This document shows, in pieces, positions 44,462-57,689 of a DNA stretch of 64,000 nt. The notes below the pieces were generated by a model that saw only the letters and a list, made by a program, of their open reading frames with translations, ran no database searches and was not told the DNA's origin. This DNA comes from Panulirus ornatus (taxonomy: Eukaryota; Arthropoda; Malacostraca; Decapoda; Palinuridae): assembly GCF_036320965.1 (NCBI RefSeq), contig NC_092241.1, forward strand, positions 25,198,986 to 25,262,985, written 5' to 3'. The translations under genes were made by a program, and so were the position numbers. Each line of letters begins with the position of its first letter. Position 1 is the stretch's first letter.

Positions 44462-46930
44462 CCCTGGGGATTGGGGAGAAAGAATACTTCCCACGCATTC
44501 CTCACGTATCGTAGAAGGCCACTGAAGTGGATGGGTGCAGTGGGCTGGAAACCCTCCCCTCCTTCTATTTTAACTTTCTAAAAGGGGAAACAGAAGATAG
44601 AGTCACGCGGGGAGTGCTCATCCTCTTCGAAGGCTCAGGTTGGGGTGTCTAAATGTGTGTGGATGTAACCAAGATGAGAAAAAAGGAGAGATAGGTAGTA
44701 TGTTTGAGGAAAGGAACCTGGATATTTTGGCTCTGAGTGAAACGAAGCTCAAGGGTAAAGGGTAAGAGTGGTTTGGGAATGTCTTAGGAGTAAAGTCAGG
44801 GATTAGTAAGAGGACAAGTGCAAGGGAAGGAATAGCCCTACTCCTGAAACATGAGTGGTGGGAGTATGTAATAGAGTGTAAGAAAGGAAACTCTAGATTG
44901 AATGTGTATGATGATAGAGTGGCAGATATAGGGTGTTTTGGTTGAGGTGGTGTGCAAAGTGAGAGGATTAGGGAGAATGATTTGGTAAACAGAGATGATG
45001 TAGTAAAGGCTTTGCAGAAGATGAAAGCTGGCAAGACAGCTGGTTTGGATGGTATTGCAGTGGAATTTATTAAAAAAGGGGGTGACTGTTATTTAATGTA
45101 TGTATGACTCATAGTGAGGTGCCTGAGGATTGGCGGAATGCCTTCATAGTGCCATTGTACAAAGGTAAAGGGGATAAAACTGAGTGCTCAAATTACAGAG
45201 GTATACGTTTGTTGAGTATTCCTGGTAAATTATATGGGAGGGTATTGATTGAGAGGGTAATGGCATGTACAGAGCATCAGATTGGGGAAGAGCAGTGTGG
45301 TTTCAGAAGTGGTAGAGGATGTGTGGATCAGGTGTTTGCTTTGAAGAATGTATGTGAGAAATACTTAGAAAAGCAAATGGATTTGTATGTAGATTTATGG
45401 ATCTGGAGAAGGCATATGATAGAGTTGATAGAGATGCTTTGTGGAAGGTATTAAGAATATATGGTGTGGGAGGCAAGTTGTTAGACGCAGTGAAAAGTTT
45501 TTATTGAGGATGTAAGGCATGTGTACGTGTAGGAAGAGAGGAAAGTGATTGGTTCTCAGTGAATGTAGGTTTGCGGCAGGGGTGTGTGATGTCTCCATGG
45601 TTGTTTAATTTGTTTATGGATGGGTTGTTAGGGAGGTAAATGCAAGAGTTTTGGAAAGAGAGGCAAGTTTGAAGTCTGTTGGGGATGAGAGAGCTTGGGA
45701 AGTGAGTCAGTTGTTGTTCGCTGATGATACAGCGCTGGTGGCTGATTCATGTGAGAAACTGCAGAAGCTGGTGACTGAGTTTGGTAAAGTGTGTGAAAGA
45801 AGAAAGTTAAGAGTAAATGTGAATAAGAGCAAGGTTATTAGGTACAGTAGGGTTGAGGGTCAAGTCAATTGGGAGGTAAGTTTGAATGGAGAAAAACTGG
45901 AGGAAGTAAAGTGTTTTAGATATCTGGGAGTGGATTTGGCAGCGGATGGAACCATGGAAGCGGAAGTGAATCATACGGTGGGGGAGGGGGCGAAAATCCT
46001 GGGAGCCTTGAAGAATGTGTGGAAGTCGAGAACATTATCCCAGAAAGCAAAAATGGGTATGTTTGAAGGAATAGTGGTTCCAACAATGTTGTATGGTTGC
46101 GAGGCGTGGGCTATGGATAGAGTTATGTGCAGGAGGGTGGATGTGCTGGAAATGAGATGTTTGAGGACAATGTGTGGTGTGAGGTGGTTTGATTGAGTAA
46201 GTAATGTAAGGGTAAGAGAGATGTGTGGAAATAAAAAGAGCATGGTTGAGAGAGCAGAAGAGGGTGTTTTGAAATGGTTTGGGCACATGGAGAGAATGAG
46301 TGAGGAAAGATTGACCAAGAGGATATATGTGTCGGAGTTGGAGGGAACGAGGAGAAGTGGGAGACTAAATTGGAGGTGGAAGGATGGAGTGAAAAAGATT
46401 TTGATTGATCGGGGCCTGAACATGCAGGAGGGTGAAAGGTGGGCAAGGAATAGAGTGAATTGGAATGATGTGGTATACCGGAGTCGATGTGCTGTCAGTG
46501 GATTGAATCAGGGCATGTGAAGCGTCTGGGGTAAACCAGGGAAAGTTCTGTGGGGCCTGGATGTGGAAAGGGAGCTGTGGTTTTCAGGCATTATTGCATG
46601 ACGGCTAGAGAGTGAGTGGGAACGAATAGGGCCTTTGTTGTCTTTTTCTAGCACTACCTCGCACACATGAGGGGGAAGGGGGATGTTATTCCATGTGTGG
46701 CGAGGTGGCGATGGGAATGAATAAAGGCAGACAGTGTGAATTGTGTGCATGTGTATATATGTATGTGTCTGTGTGTGTATGTATATGTGTACATTGAGAT
46801 GTATGGGTATGTATATTTGCGTGTGTGGACGTGTATGTATATACATGTGTATGTGGGTGGGTTGGGCCATTTCTTTCATCTGTTTCCTTGCGCTACCTCG
46901 CAAACGCGGGAGGCAGCGACAAAGCAAAAT
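44462..46930 (+). mobile_element. Family A LINE with internal EN-linker deletion
   Basis: Complete 5' UTR and the first ~85 codons of EN (44641-44900, with ALSETKL). At about 44903 the text jumps from AACTCTAGATTG to AATGTGTATGATGATAG, deleting most of EN and the linker (about 1 kb), with TTGA at both break ends. RT (45104-46196, LLFADDTALVADS at about 45710) and the C-terminal domain (46221-46520) follow with several shifts, then a long 3' UTR. Confidence 0.88.
45651..46520 (+). pseudogene. RT motif C to C-terminus of the 44.5-46.9 kb copy
   Basis: 45651-46196 reads ERAWEVSQLLFADDTALVAD, the KLQKLVTEFGKVCERRK block, NVNKSKVI, FRYLGVDLAADGTME and LRTMCGVRWFD, then TGA at 46194-46196 replaces Arg. 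46221-46520 continues with MCGNKKS, KWFGHMERMSEER and WRWKDGVKK. Upstream, losses at about 45090, 45390 and 45627 break the frame. Confidence 0.83.
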
Positions 46931-46974
46931 AAATAGGTAATTAGATAAATATATATATATATATATTTATATAT

Positions 46975-49945
46975 ATTTGCTTTGTCGCTGTCTCCCGCAT
47001 TAGCGAGGTAGCGCAAGGAAACAGACGAAAGAATGGCCCAACCCACCGACATACACATGTATATACATCCACGTCCACAGACGCAAATATACATACATAT
47101 ACATATATACACATGTTCATTATTCATACTGTTTGCCTTTATTCATTCCCATTGCCAGTCCGCCACACATGAAATAACAACACCTTCCCCCCTCATGTGC
47201 GCAAGGTAGCGCTAGGATAAGACAACAAAGGCCCCATTCGTTCACACTCAGTCTCTAGCTATTATGTAATAATGCACTGAAACCACAGCTCCCTTTCCAC
47301 ATCCAGGCCCCACAGAACTTTCCATGGTTTACCCCTGATGCTTCACGTGCCCTGGTTCAATCCATTGACAGCACGTCGACCCCAGTATACCACATCGCTC
47401 CAATTTACTCTATTCCTTGCATGCCTTTCACCCTCCTGCATGTTCAGGACCCGATTACTGAAAAGCTTTTTCACTCCATCTTTCCACTTCCAATTTGGTC
47501 TCCCACTTCTCGTTCCCTCCACCTCTGACACATATATCCTCTTTGTCAATCTTATCTCACTCATTCTCTCCATGTGACCAAACCATTTCAAAACACCCTT
47601 TTGTGCTCTCTCAACCACACTCTTTATTACCACACATCTCTCTTACCCTATTATTACTTACTCGATCAATCCACCTCACACCACATATTGTCCTCAAACA
47701 TATCATTTCCAGCACATTTCCCCTCTTCTGCACAACTCTATCTATAGCCCACACCTAAAAACCATATAACATTGTTGGAACCACTATTCTTTCAAACATA
47801 CCCATTTTTGCTTTCCGAGATAATGTTCTCGACTTCCACACATTCCTCAACACTCACAGAACTTTCGCCTCACCCTGTGACTCACTTCCGCTGCCATGAT
47901 TCCATCCGCTGCCAAATCCACTTCCCGATATCTAAAACACTTTACTTCCTCTAGTTTTTCTCTATTCAAACTTACCTCCCAGTTTACTGGTCCCTCAACC
48001 CTACTGTACCTAATAACCTTGCTCTTATATACATTTACTCTTAACTTTCTTCTTTCACACACTTTACCAAACTTAGTCACCAGCTTCTGCAGTTTCTTAC
48101 ATGAATCAGCCACCATCGCTGTATCATCAGCGAACAACAACTGACTCACTTCCCAAGCTCTCTCATCCACAACAGACTGCATACTTGCCCCTCTTTCCAA
48201 AACTCATGCATTCACCTCCCTAACAACCCCATCCATAAACAAATTAAACAACCATGGAGACATCACACAACCCTGCCGCAAACCTACATTCACTGAGAAC
48301 CAATCGCTTTCCTCTCTTCCTACACGTACACATGCCTTACATCCTCGATAAAAACTTTTCACTGCTTCTAACAACTTGCCTCCCACACCATATATTCTTA
48401 ATACCTTCCACAGAGCATCTCTATCAACTCTATCATATGCCTTCTCCAGATCCATAAATGCTACATACAAATCCATTTGCTTTTCCAAGTATTTCTCACA
48501 TACATTCTTCAAAGCAAACACCTGATCCACACATCCTCTAACACTTCTGAAACCACACTGCTTCATCCCCTTCATCGATGTTCCCATTCGTTCCCTTGTC
48601 TTACGAACTTTATTTACCTCCTTCCAAAACATCTTTTTATTCTCCCCAAAATTTAATGATACTCTTCCACCCCAACTCTCATTTGCCCTCTTTTCCACCT
48701 CTTGCCCCTTTCTCTTGACCTCCTGCCTCTTTCTTTTATACATCTACCAGTCATTCTCACTACATCCCTGCAAAAATCATTTGAACACCTCTCTTCTCTT
48801 TCACTAACAATCTTACTTTTTCATTCCACTACTCACTATCCCTTCTAATCTGCCCACCTCCCACCTTTCTCATGCCACAGGCATTTTTTGTGCAAGCCAT
48901 CACTGCTTTCCTAAATACATCACATTGCCCCCCCACTCCCCTTACATCATTTGCTCTCACCTTTTTCCATTCTGCATTCAGTCCTTCCTGTTACTTCCTC
49001 ACACAAGTCTCCTTTCCATGCCCACTTACTCTCACCACTCTCTTTTCCCCAACATTCTCTCTTCTTTTCTGAAAACCTTTAAAAATCTTTACCTTCACCT
49101 CCACTAAATGATGATCTGACATCACTCCAGTTGCCCTTCTCAGCACATTAACATCCAAAATTCTCTCTTTCGTGCACCTATCACTTAATACATATTCTAA
49201 TAATGCTCTCTGGCCATCACTCCTACTTACATGTACATACTTATGTATATCTCTCTTTTTAAACCAGGTATTCCAAATCACCAGTCCTTTTTCAGCATAC
49301 ATATCCATAAGCTCTTGACCATTTCCATTTACAACACTGAACTCCCATGTACACCAGTTATACCCTCAACTGCCACATTACTCACCTTTGCATTCAAATC
49401 ACCCATCACTATAACCTGGTTTCATGCATCAAAGCTATTAACACACTCTGCTGTTCCCAAAGCACTTGCCTCTCATGATCTTTCTTCTCATGAGAAGGTG
49501 CATAGGCACCAATAATCACTCATCTCTCTCCTTCAAGTTTCAGTTTTACCCATATCAATTTAAAGTTTGCTTTCTTACACTCTATCACATATTCCCACAG
49601 CTGCTTCAGAAGTGCTAACCCTTCCTTTGCTCTTGTCCTCTCTCCAACCACTGACCTTACTCCCAAAACATTCCCAAACCATTCTTCACCTTCACCCTTG
49701 AGCTTTATTTCACTCTGGACCAAAACATCCAGGTTCCTTTCCTCAAACATGCTGCCTATCTCTCCTTTTTTCTCATCTTGATTACGTCCACACACATTTA
49801 GACACCCCAATCTGAGCCTTTGAGGAGGATGAACACTCCCCGCATGACTCTTTCTTCTGTTTCCCCTTTTAGAAAGTTAAAATGGAAGGAGGGGAGGGTT
49901 TCTAGCCCTCACTCCCATCCCCTTTAGTCACCTTCTATGACATGC
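46975..49945 (-). mobile_element. Family A LINE with internal RT deletion
   Basis: The - strand tail (GACAAAGCAAATATATATAA) starts at about 46975. Long 3' UTR, C-terminal domain (47633-47343), RT palm (48743-47847), linker, EN (49810-48991) and most of the 5' UTR follow; about 35 nt of the 5' end are missing. At about 48563 the linker (RKTRERMGTS) is joined directly to QCGFRSVRGC, deleting the RT fingers. It is more diverged than most copies (for example NQDEKKG preserved but SEIKLKG for SETKLKG). Confidence 0.87.
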
Positions 49946-52400
49946 GGGGAAAATGTGGCATGAGAAGCGTGGGAGGTGGGCAGATTAGGAAGGGTAGTGA
50001 GTGGTGGGATGAAGAAGTAAGATTGTTAGTGAAAGAGAAGAGAGAGGTATTCAGACGATTTTTGCAGGGAAAAAGTGCAATTGACGAGGAGATGTTTAAA
50101 AGAAGGAGGCAGGAGGTCAAGAGTAAGGTGTGAGAGGTGAAAAAGAGGGCAAATGAGTGTTGAGGTGAAAGAGTATCATTAAACTTTAGGGAGAATTAAA
50201 AGATGTTTTGGAAGGAGGTAAATAAAGTGTGTAAGACAAGAGAACAAATGGGAACATCAGTGAAGTGGGCTAATGGGGAGATAATAACTAGTAGAGGTGA
50301 TGTGAGATGGAGCGAGTATTTTGAAGGTTTGTTGAATGTGTGAGATTATAGAGTGGCAGATATAGGATGTTTTGGTTGAGGTGGTGTGCGAAGTGAGAGG
50401 GTCAGGGAGAGTGATTTGGTAAACGGAGAAGAGGTAGTAAAAGCTTTGCAGAAGATGAAAGCCAGCAAGTTGGCAGATTTGGATGGTATTGCAGTGGAAT
50501 TTGTTAAAAGAGGGGGCGACTGTGTTGTTGACTGGTTAGTGAGGATATTTAATGTATGTATGACTCATGGTGAGATGCCTGAGGATTGGCAGAATGCATG
50601 CATAGTGCCATTGTACAGAGGCAAAGGGGATAAAGGTGAGTGCTTGAATTACAGAGGTATAAGTTTGTTGAGTATTCCTGGTAAATTATATGGGAGGGTA
50701 TTGATTGAGAGGGTGAAGGCATGTACAGATCATCAGATTGGGGAGGAGCAGTGTGGTTTCAGAAGTGGTAGAGAATGTGTGGATCAGGTGTTTGCTTTGA
50801 AGAATGCATGTGAGAAGTAATTAGAAAAGCAAGTGGATTTGCATGTAGCATTTATGGATCTGGAGAAGACATATGATAGAGTTGATAGAGATGCTCTGTG
50901 GAAGGTATTAAGAATATATGGTGTGGGAGGCAAGTTGCTAGAAGCAGTGAAAAGCTTTTATCGAGGATGTAAGGCATTTGTATGAGTAGGAAGAGAGGAA
51001 AGTGATTGGTTCTCAGTGAATATCAGTTTGCGGCAGGGTGCGTGATGTCTCCATGGTTGTTTAACTTGTTTATGGATGGGGTTGTTAGGGAGGTGAATGC
51101 AAGAGTTTTGGAGAGAGGGGCAAGTATGCAGTCTGTTGTGGATGAGAGGGCTTGGGAAGTGAGTGAGTCAGTTGTTGTTCGCTGATGATACATCTCTGGT
51201 GGCTGACACGGGTGAGAAACTGCAGAAGCTGGTGACTGAGTTTGGTAAAGTGTGTGAAAGAAGACTGCTGAGAGTAAATGTGAATAAGAGCAAGGTTATT
51301 AGGTACAGTAGGGTTAAGGGACAAGTCAATTGGGAGGTAAGTTTGAATGGAGAAAAACTGGAGGAAATGAAGTGTTTTAGATATCTAGGAGTGGATTTGG
51401 TGGTGGAAGGAACCATAGAAGCAGAAGTAAGTCACAGGGTGGGGGAGGGGGCGAAAGTCTGGGAGCGCTGAAAAATGTGTGGAAGGCGAGAACATTATCT
51501 CAGAAAGCAAAAATGGGTATGTTTGAAGGAATAGTGGTTCCAACAATTTTATGTGGTTTTTAGGTGTGGGCTATAGATAGAGTTGTGCGAAGGATGGTAG
51601 ATGTGTTGGAAATAAGATGTTTGAGGACAATATGTGGTGTGAGAGGGTTTGATCGAGTGAGTAATGAAAGGGTAAGAGAGATGTGTGGTAATAAAAAGAG
51701 TGTGATTGAGAGAGCAAAAGAGAGTGTTTTGAAATGGTTTGGTCACATTGAGAGAATGAGTGAGGAAAGATTGACAAGAGGATGTATGTGTCAGAGGTGG
51801 AGGGAACGAGGAGAAGTGGGAGACGAAATCGGAGGTGGCTGGATGGAGTGAAAAAGATTTTTAGTGATCAAGGCCTGAACATGCAGGAGGGTGAAAGGCA
51901 TGCAAGGAATAGAGTAGATTGGAACGATATTGTATACTGGGGTCGACATATTGTCAATGGATTGAACCAGGACATGTGAAGCATCTGGGGTAAACCATGG
52001 AAAGTTTTGTGGAGCCTAGATGTGGAAAGGGAGCTGTGGTTTCGGTGCATTACACATGACAGCTAGAGACTGAGCGTGAACGAATGTGTCCTTTGTTGTC
52101 TTTTCCTAGCACTGCCTCACGCGTGCGTGGGGGGAGGAGGACACCATTTCATTTGTGGTGGGGTGGCGACAGGATGGATGAGGGCAACAAGTATGAACAT
52201 ATACATGTTTATGCATGTGCCTGTCTGTTTATGTTTATATATGTATACGTTGAAATGTATTGGTATGTATATGTGTGTATGTGGGCGTGTATGTATATAC
52301 ATGTGTATGTGGGTGGGTTGGGCCATTCTTTCGTCTGTTTCCCTGTGCTTCCTCACTAACGTGGGAGACAGCGACAAAGTAAAATAGATATATGAATATA
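49946..52400 (+). mobile_element. Family A LINE, 5'-truncated in the linker
   Basis: Starts at TGTGGCATGAGAAGCGTGGG (CGMRSVGGGQ). RT segments lie at 50386-50820 (GEEVVKALQKMKASK, NYRGISLLSIPGKLYGR) and 51163-51471 (LLFADDTSLVAD), the C-terminal domain at 51564-51979, and a long-type 3' UTR runs to the tail GACAAAGTAAAATAG. Older-looking, with many stops. Confidence 0.87.
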
Positions 52401-52650
52401 GCTTTATGGAATAGCCTTGTTAGGGCCTTAGTTACCCGTGCCACCTCAGTAAGCATAAAATGAATGTTTTGATAGTTTCGCCTTTGCAAGTAACCGTTCA
52501 TTTTTATGTGAGTTACATTTTCCATTGTCTTACAAGCCACATTTGTCAGCAAGACTGGTATGTAATTCATGGTAATTTCTTACTTTCTCTACTTAAAGAT
52601 TGACACCCTTTTTTCTATTGCATCCTCTTTCAGTGATTTTAGAAACAATA
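52401..52650 (-). mobile_element. Possible remnant of another LINE RT
   Basis: The - strand reads, with shifts, FKKG-like text and then NYIPVLLTNVACKTMENVTH, resembling the KKGD...NYRPVSLTS..CK.ME block of CR1/Jockey-type RTs. Only this block is visible, so support is weak. Confidence 0.3.
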
Positions 52651-52814
52651 TGTAGCAGCCTGTCAACCTGCCCACTTCCTTAGAATGTGTGAAGAGATTT
52701 CATTTGAGTTTAAGCTGATGAAGGGCTTTTAGTAGTCTGCTCATATCATTCCTAACAATTTAAACACTTTCCAAGCCCTGTTCCACAATCTATCTCACTA
52801 GTATTCAGTGTACT
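52651..52814. other. Short spacer without recognised feature
   Basis: No motif seen on either strand. Confidence 0.4.
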
Positions 52815-55800
52815 CCCCTGTCCCAGGGGATAAGAGAGAGAGAATACTTCCACATATTCCCCGCATGTTGTAGAAGGCGACTAAAGGGGATGGGAGCGGG
52901 GGGCTAGAAACCCTCCCCTCCATGTATTTTAACTTTCTAAAAGGGGAAACAGAAGGAGTCATGCTCAGCATCCTCAAAGGCTCAGATTGGGATGTCTAAA
53001 TGTGTGTGGATGTAACAAGATGAGAAAAAAAGGAGAGATATGTAGTATGTTTGAGGAAAGAACCCTGCATGTGTTGACCCTGAGTGAAACGAAGCTCAAG
53101 GGTAAAGGGGAAGAGTGGTTTTGGAATGTTTTAGGAGTAAAGCCGGGGGTTGGTGAGAGGACAAGAGCAAGGGAAGTAGTAGCACTACTCCTGAAACAGG
53201 AGTTGTGGGAGTATATGTTAGAGTGTAAGAAAGTAAACTCTAGATTGATATGGGCTAAACTGAAAGTGGATGGAGAGAGATGGGTCATTATTATGGCCTG
53301 TGCACCTGGGCATGAGAAGAAAAATCTTGAGAGGCAAGTGTTTTGGGAGCAGCTGAGTGAGCATGTTAGCCGTTTTGATGCACGAGACCGGGTTATAGTG
53401 ATGGGCGATTTGAATGCAAATGTGAGTAATGTGGCAGTTGAGGGAATAATTGGTGTACATGGGGTGTTCAGTGTTGTAAATGGAAATAGTGAAGAGCTTG
53501 TAGATTTATGTACTGAAAAAGGACTGGTGATTGGGAATACCTGGTTTAGAAAGAGAGATATACATAAGTATATGTATGTAAGTAGGAGAGATGGCCAGAG
53601 GGTATTATTAGATTATGTGTTAATTAATAAGTAAATGAAAGAGAGACTTTTGGATGTTAATGAGCTGAAAGGTGCAACTGGAGGGAATGTCTGATCATTA
53701 TGTTGTGGAGGCAAAGGTGAAGATTTGTAGAGGTTTTCAGAAAAGAAGAGAGAATGTTGGGGTGAAGAGAGTGATGAGAGTAAGTGAGCTTCAGAAGGAT
53801 ACTTGTGTGAGGAAGTACCAGGAGAGACTGAGTGCAGAATGGAAAAAGGTGAGAGCAAAGGACGTAAGGAGAGTAAGGGAGAAATGGGATGTATTCAGGG
53901 AAGCAGTGATGGCTTGCGCAAAAGATGCTTGTGGCATGAGAAGCATGGGAGGTGGGCTGATTAATAAGGGTAGTGAGTGGTGGGTTGAAGAAGTAAGATT
54001 ATCACTGAAAGAGAAGAGAGTCATTTGGACGAGTTTTGCAGGGTGATAGTGCAAATGACAGGGAGATGTATAAAAGAAAGAGGCAGAAGGTCAAGAGAAA
54101 GGTGAAAAGGTGAAAAAGAGGGCAAATGAGAGTCAGGGTGAGAGAGTATCATTAAATTTTAGGGAGAATAACAAGATGTTTTGAAAGGAGATAAATAAAG
54201 TGCATAAGACAAGAGAACAAATGGGAACATCGGTGAAAGGGGCTAATGGGGAGGTAATAACAAGTAGTGGTGATATGAGAAGGAGATGGAGTGAGTATTT
54301 TGAAGGTTTGTTGAATGTGCTAGAAGATAGTGGCAGATATAGGGTGTTTTGGTTGAGGTGATGTGCGAAGTGAGAGGGTCAGGGAGAATGATTTGGTAAA
54401 CAGAGAAGAAATAGTGAAAGCTTTGCGGAAGATGAAAGCCAGCAAGGTGGCAGGTTTGGATGGTATTGCAGTGGAATTTATTAAAAAAGGGTTGACTGTG
54501 CTGTTGACTGGTTGGCGAGGACATTCAATGTATGTATGGCTGATGGTGAAGTGCCTGAGGATTGGTGGAATGCATGCATTGTGCAGTTGTGCAAAGGTAA
54601 AGGGGATAAAGGTGAGTGTTCAAATTACAGAGGTATAAGTTTGTTGAGCATTCCTAGGAAATTATATGGGAGGGTATTGATTGAGAGGGTGAAGGGGAAG
54701 AGCAGTGGTTTCAGAAGTGGTAGAGGATGTGTGGATCAGGTGTTTGCTTTGAAGAATGTATGTGAGAAATAGAAAAGCAAATGGATTTGCATGTAGCATT
54801 TGTGGATCTTGAGAAGGCGTATGACAGAGTTGATAGAGATGCTCTGTGGAAGGTATTAAGAGTATATGGTGTGGGAGGCAAGTTGCTGGAAGCAGTGAAA
54901 AGTTTTTATCGAGGATGCAAGGCACGTGTATGAGTAGGAAGAGAGGAAAATGATTGGTTCTCAGTAAATGTCGGTTTGCGGCAGGGGTGCGTGATGTTTC
55001 CATGGTTGTTTAATTTGTTTATGGACTGGGTTGTTAGGGAGGTGAATGCAAGAGTCTTGGAGAGGGGGCAAGTATGCAGTCTGTTGTGGATGAGAGGGCT
55101 TGGGTAGTAAGTCAATTGTTGATCGCTGATGATATTGCATTGGTGGCTGCTTCCAGTGAGAAACTGTAGAAGCTGGTGACTGAGTTTGGTAAAGTGTTTG
55201 AAAGAAGAAAGTTGAGAGTAAATGTGAATAAGAGCAAAGTTATTAGATACAGTAGGGTTGAGGGACATGTCAACTGGGAGTTAAGTTTGAATGGAGAAAA
55301 ACTGGAGGAAGTAAAGTGTTTTAGATATCTGGGAGTGAATTTAGCAACGGATGGAACCATGGAATCGGAAGTGAGTTGTGGTGGGGGAGGGGGCGAAAGT
55401 TCTGGGAGCGTTGAAAAATGTGTGGAAGGCGAGAACATTATCTCAGAAAGCAAAAATGGGTATGTTTGAAGGAATAGTGGTTCCAACAATGTTATATGGT
55501 TGTGAGGCATGGGCTATAGAGGTTGTGCAGAGGAGGGTAGATATGCTGGAAATGAGATGTTTAAGGACAATATGTGGTGTGAGGTGGTTTGATCAGGTAA
55601 GTAATGAAAGTGTAAGAGAGATGTGTGGTAATAAAAAGAGTGTGGTTGAGAGAGCAGTAAAGGGTGTTTTGAAATGGTTTGGTCACATGGAGAGAATGAG
55701 TGAGGAAAGATTGACAAAGAGGATATTTGTGTCAGAGGTGGAGGGAACGAAAAGTGGGAGACCAAATTGGAGATGGAAGGATGTAGTGAAAAAGATTTTG

Positions 55801-56150
55801 AGTGATCAGGGCCTGAACATGCAGGAGGGTGAAAGGCATGCAAGGAATAGAGTGAATTGGAATGATGTGGTATACCGGGGAAGACGTGCTGTTAATGGAC
55901 TGAACCATGGCATGTGAAGCATCTGCTCTGAACCATGGAAAGTTTTGTGGGGCCTGGATGTGGAAAGGGAGCTATGGTTTCGGTGCATTATACATGACAG
56001 GTAGAGAATGAGTGTGAACGAATGTAGCCTTTGTAGTCTTTTCCTAGCGCTACCTCGTCCGCGTATGGGTGGAGGGTGTTGTCATTTCATGTATGGCGGG
56101 ATGGTGACGGGAATGAAACAAGGCAGCAAGTATGAATTATGTACATGTCT
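52815..56150 (+). mobile_element. Family A LINE, full-length type, interrupted in its 3' UTR
   Basis: 5' end CCAGGGGATAAGAGAG at about 52822; EN 52987-53634 (TLSETKL, VIVMGDLNANV); linker 53672-54046; RT 54363-55300 in pieces; C-terminal domain 55378-55917; 3' UTR to about 56150, then a TA expansion. The 3' UTR resumes at about 57508 after a - strand insertion. Confidence 0.87.
52987..55917 (+). pseudogene. EN-RT polyprotein remnant of the 52.8 kb copy
   Basis: Pieces in order: MGCLNVCGCNK to VLINK-stop (52987-53634); YVVEAKVKICRGFQKRR and linker (53672-54046); VKALRKMKASKVAGLDGI (54363 on); NYRGISLLSIPRKLYGR and SGRGCVDQVFAL (54512-54772); an RT palm with heavy damage (IADDIALVA for FADDTALVA at about 55120); motif D/E (55176-55469); C-terminal domain (55378-55917). 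At least six frame changes. Confidence 0.8.
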
Positions 56151-56151
56151 A

Positions 56152-56156
<5 letters not shown>

Positions 56157-56216
<60 letters not shown>
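56157..56216. repeat. (TA)n microsatellite
   Basis: About 28 TA units at the point where the LINE 3' UTR is interrupted by the next insertion. Confidence 0.9.
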
Positions 56217-56221
<5 letters not shown>

Positions 56222-56222
<1 letters not shown>

Positions 56223-57508
56223 TTTTTTTTTTTTTTTTTGCTTTGTTGCTGTCTCCCGCGTTTGCGAGGTAGCGCAAGGAAACAGACGAAAGAAATGGCC
56301 CAATCCACCCCCATACACATGTATATACATACATCCACACACGCAAATATACATACCTACACAGCTTTCCATGGTTTACCCCAGACGCTTCACATGCCCT
56401 GATTCAATCCACTGACAGCACGTCAACCCCGGTATACCACATCGATCCAATTCACTCTATTCCTTGCCCTCCTTTCACCCTCCTGCATGTTCAGGCCCCG
56501 ATCACACAAAATCTTTTTCACTCCATCTTTCCACCTCCAATCTGGTCTCCCACTTCTCGTTCCCTCCACCTCCGACACATATATCCTCTTGGTCAATCTT
56601 TCCTCACTCATTCTCTCCATGTGCCCAAACCATTTCAAAACACCCTCTTCTGCTCTCTCAACCATGCTCTTTTTATTTCCACACATTTCTCTTACCCTTA
56701 CGTTACTTACTCGATCAAACCACCTCACACCACACATTGTCCTCAAACATCTCATTTCCAGCACATCCATCCTCCTGCGCACAACTCTATCCATAGCCCA
56801 CACCTCGCAACCATACAACATCGTTGGAACCACTATTCCTTCAAACATACCCATTTTTGCTTTCCGAGATAATGTTCTCGACTTCCACACATTCTTTAAG
56901 GCTCCCAGGATTTTCGCCCCCTCCCCCACCCTATGATCCACTTCCGCTTCCATGGTTCCATCCGCTGCCAGATCCACTCCCAGATATCTAAAACACTTTA
57001 CTTCCTCTAGTTTTTCTCCATTCAAACTTACCTCCCAATTGACTTGACCCTCAACCCTACTGTACCTAATTACCTTGCTCTTATTCACATTTACTCTTAA
57101 CTTTCTTCTTTCACACACTTTACCAAACTCAGTCACCAACTTCTACAGTTTCTCACATGAATCAGCCACCAGCGCTGTATCATCAGCGAACAACAACTGA
57201 CTCACTTCCCAAGCTCTCTCATCTCCAACAGACTTCATACTTGCCCCTCTTTCCAAAACTCTTGCATTCACCTCCCTAACAACCCCATCCATAAACAAAT
57301 TAAACAACCATGGAGACATCACACACCCCTGCCGCAAACCTACATTCACTGAGAACCAATCACTTTCCTCTCTTCCTACACGTACACATGCCTTACATCC
57401 TCGATAGAAACTTTTCACTGCTTCTAACAACTTGCCTCCCACACCATATATTCTTAATACCTTCCACAGAGCATCTCTATCAACTCTATCATATGCCTTC
57501 TCCAGATA
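56222..57508 (-). mobile_element. Nested family A LINE insertion, 5'-truncated, short 3' UTR type
   Basis: The - strand poly-A (19 nt) is at 56222-56240, followed by a short-type 3' UTR, C-terminal domain, RT motifs E to A, and truncation at LEKAYDRVD (about 57508). The + element's 3' UTR resumes with ATACACATCTGTGTATG. ATACACA occurs at both edges (about 56213 and 57508) and may be the target-site duplication, but it is short and low-complexity. Confidence 0.88.
56423..57139 (-). pseudogene. RT thumb and C-terminal domain of the nested copy
   Basis: Open frame of 238 codons: VTEFGKVCERRK, NVNKSKVI, FRYLGVDLAADG, LYGCEVWAMDR, GVRWFDRVSN, KWFGHMERMSEER, SGRPDWRWKDG. Upstream (57511-57143) a further 122 codons in the same frame carry LRQGCVMSPWLFNLFMD and LLFADDTALVADS, ended by CAG to TAG in KLQK. 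That is the only break, so the insertion is young. Confidence 0.87.
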
Positions 57509-57685
57509 CACATCTGTGTATGTATATATATGTATACGTTGAAATGTATAGATATGTATATGTGCGTGTGTGGACGTGTATGTGTATACATGTATATGTG
57601 GGTGAGTTGGGCCATTCTTTCATCTGTTTCCTTGTGCTACTTCACAAACGTGGGAGACAGCTAGAAAGTATGATTAAAATATAAA
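57509..57685 (+). mobile_element. Remaining 3' UTR and tail of the 52.8 kb LINE
   Basis: ATACGTTGAAATGTATAGAT, GGGTGAGTTGGGCCATTC and GTGCTACTTCACAAACGTGG followed by GATTAAAATATAAATAA. It completes the element begun at 52815. Confidence 0.85.
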
Positions 57686-57689
57686 TAAT

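Noticed and set aside
52235..52387. Conserved TGGGTTGGGCCATTC...CGCTACCTCGC block as a possible structural RNA gene
   Set aside because: It occurs at the 3' end of every family A LINE and ends in the element's tail. It is the LINE 3' terminus, probably recognised by the RT, not an independent RNA gene.
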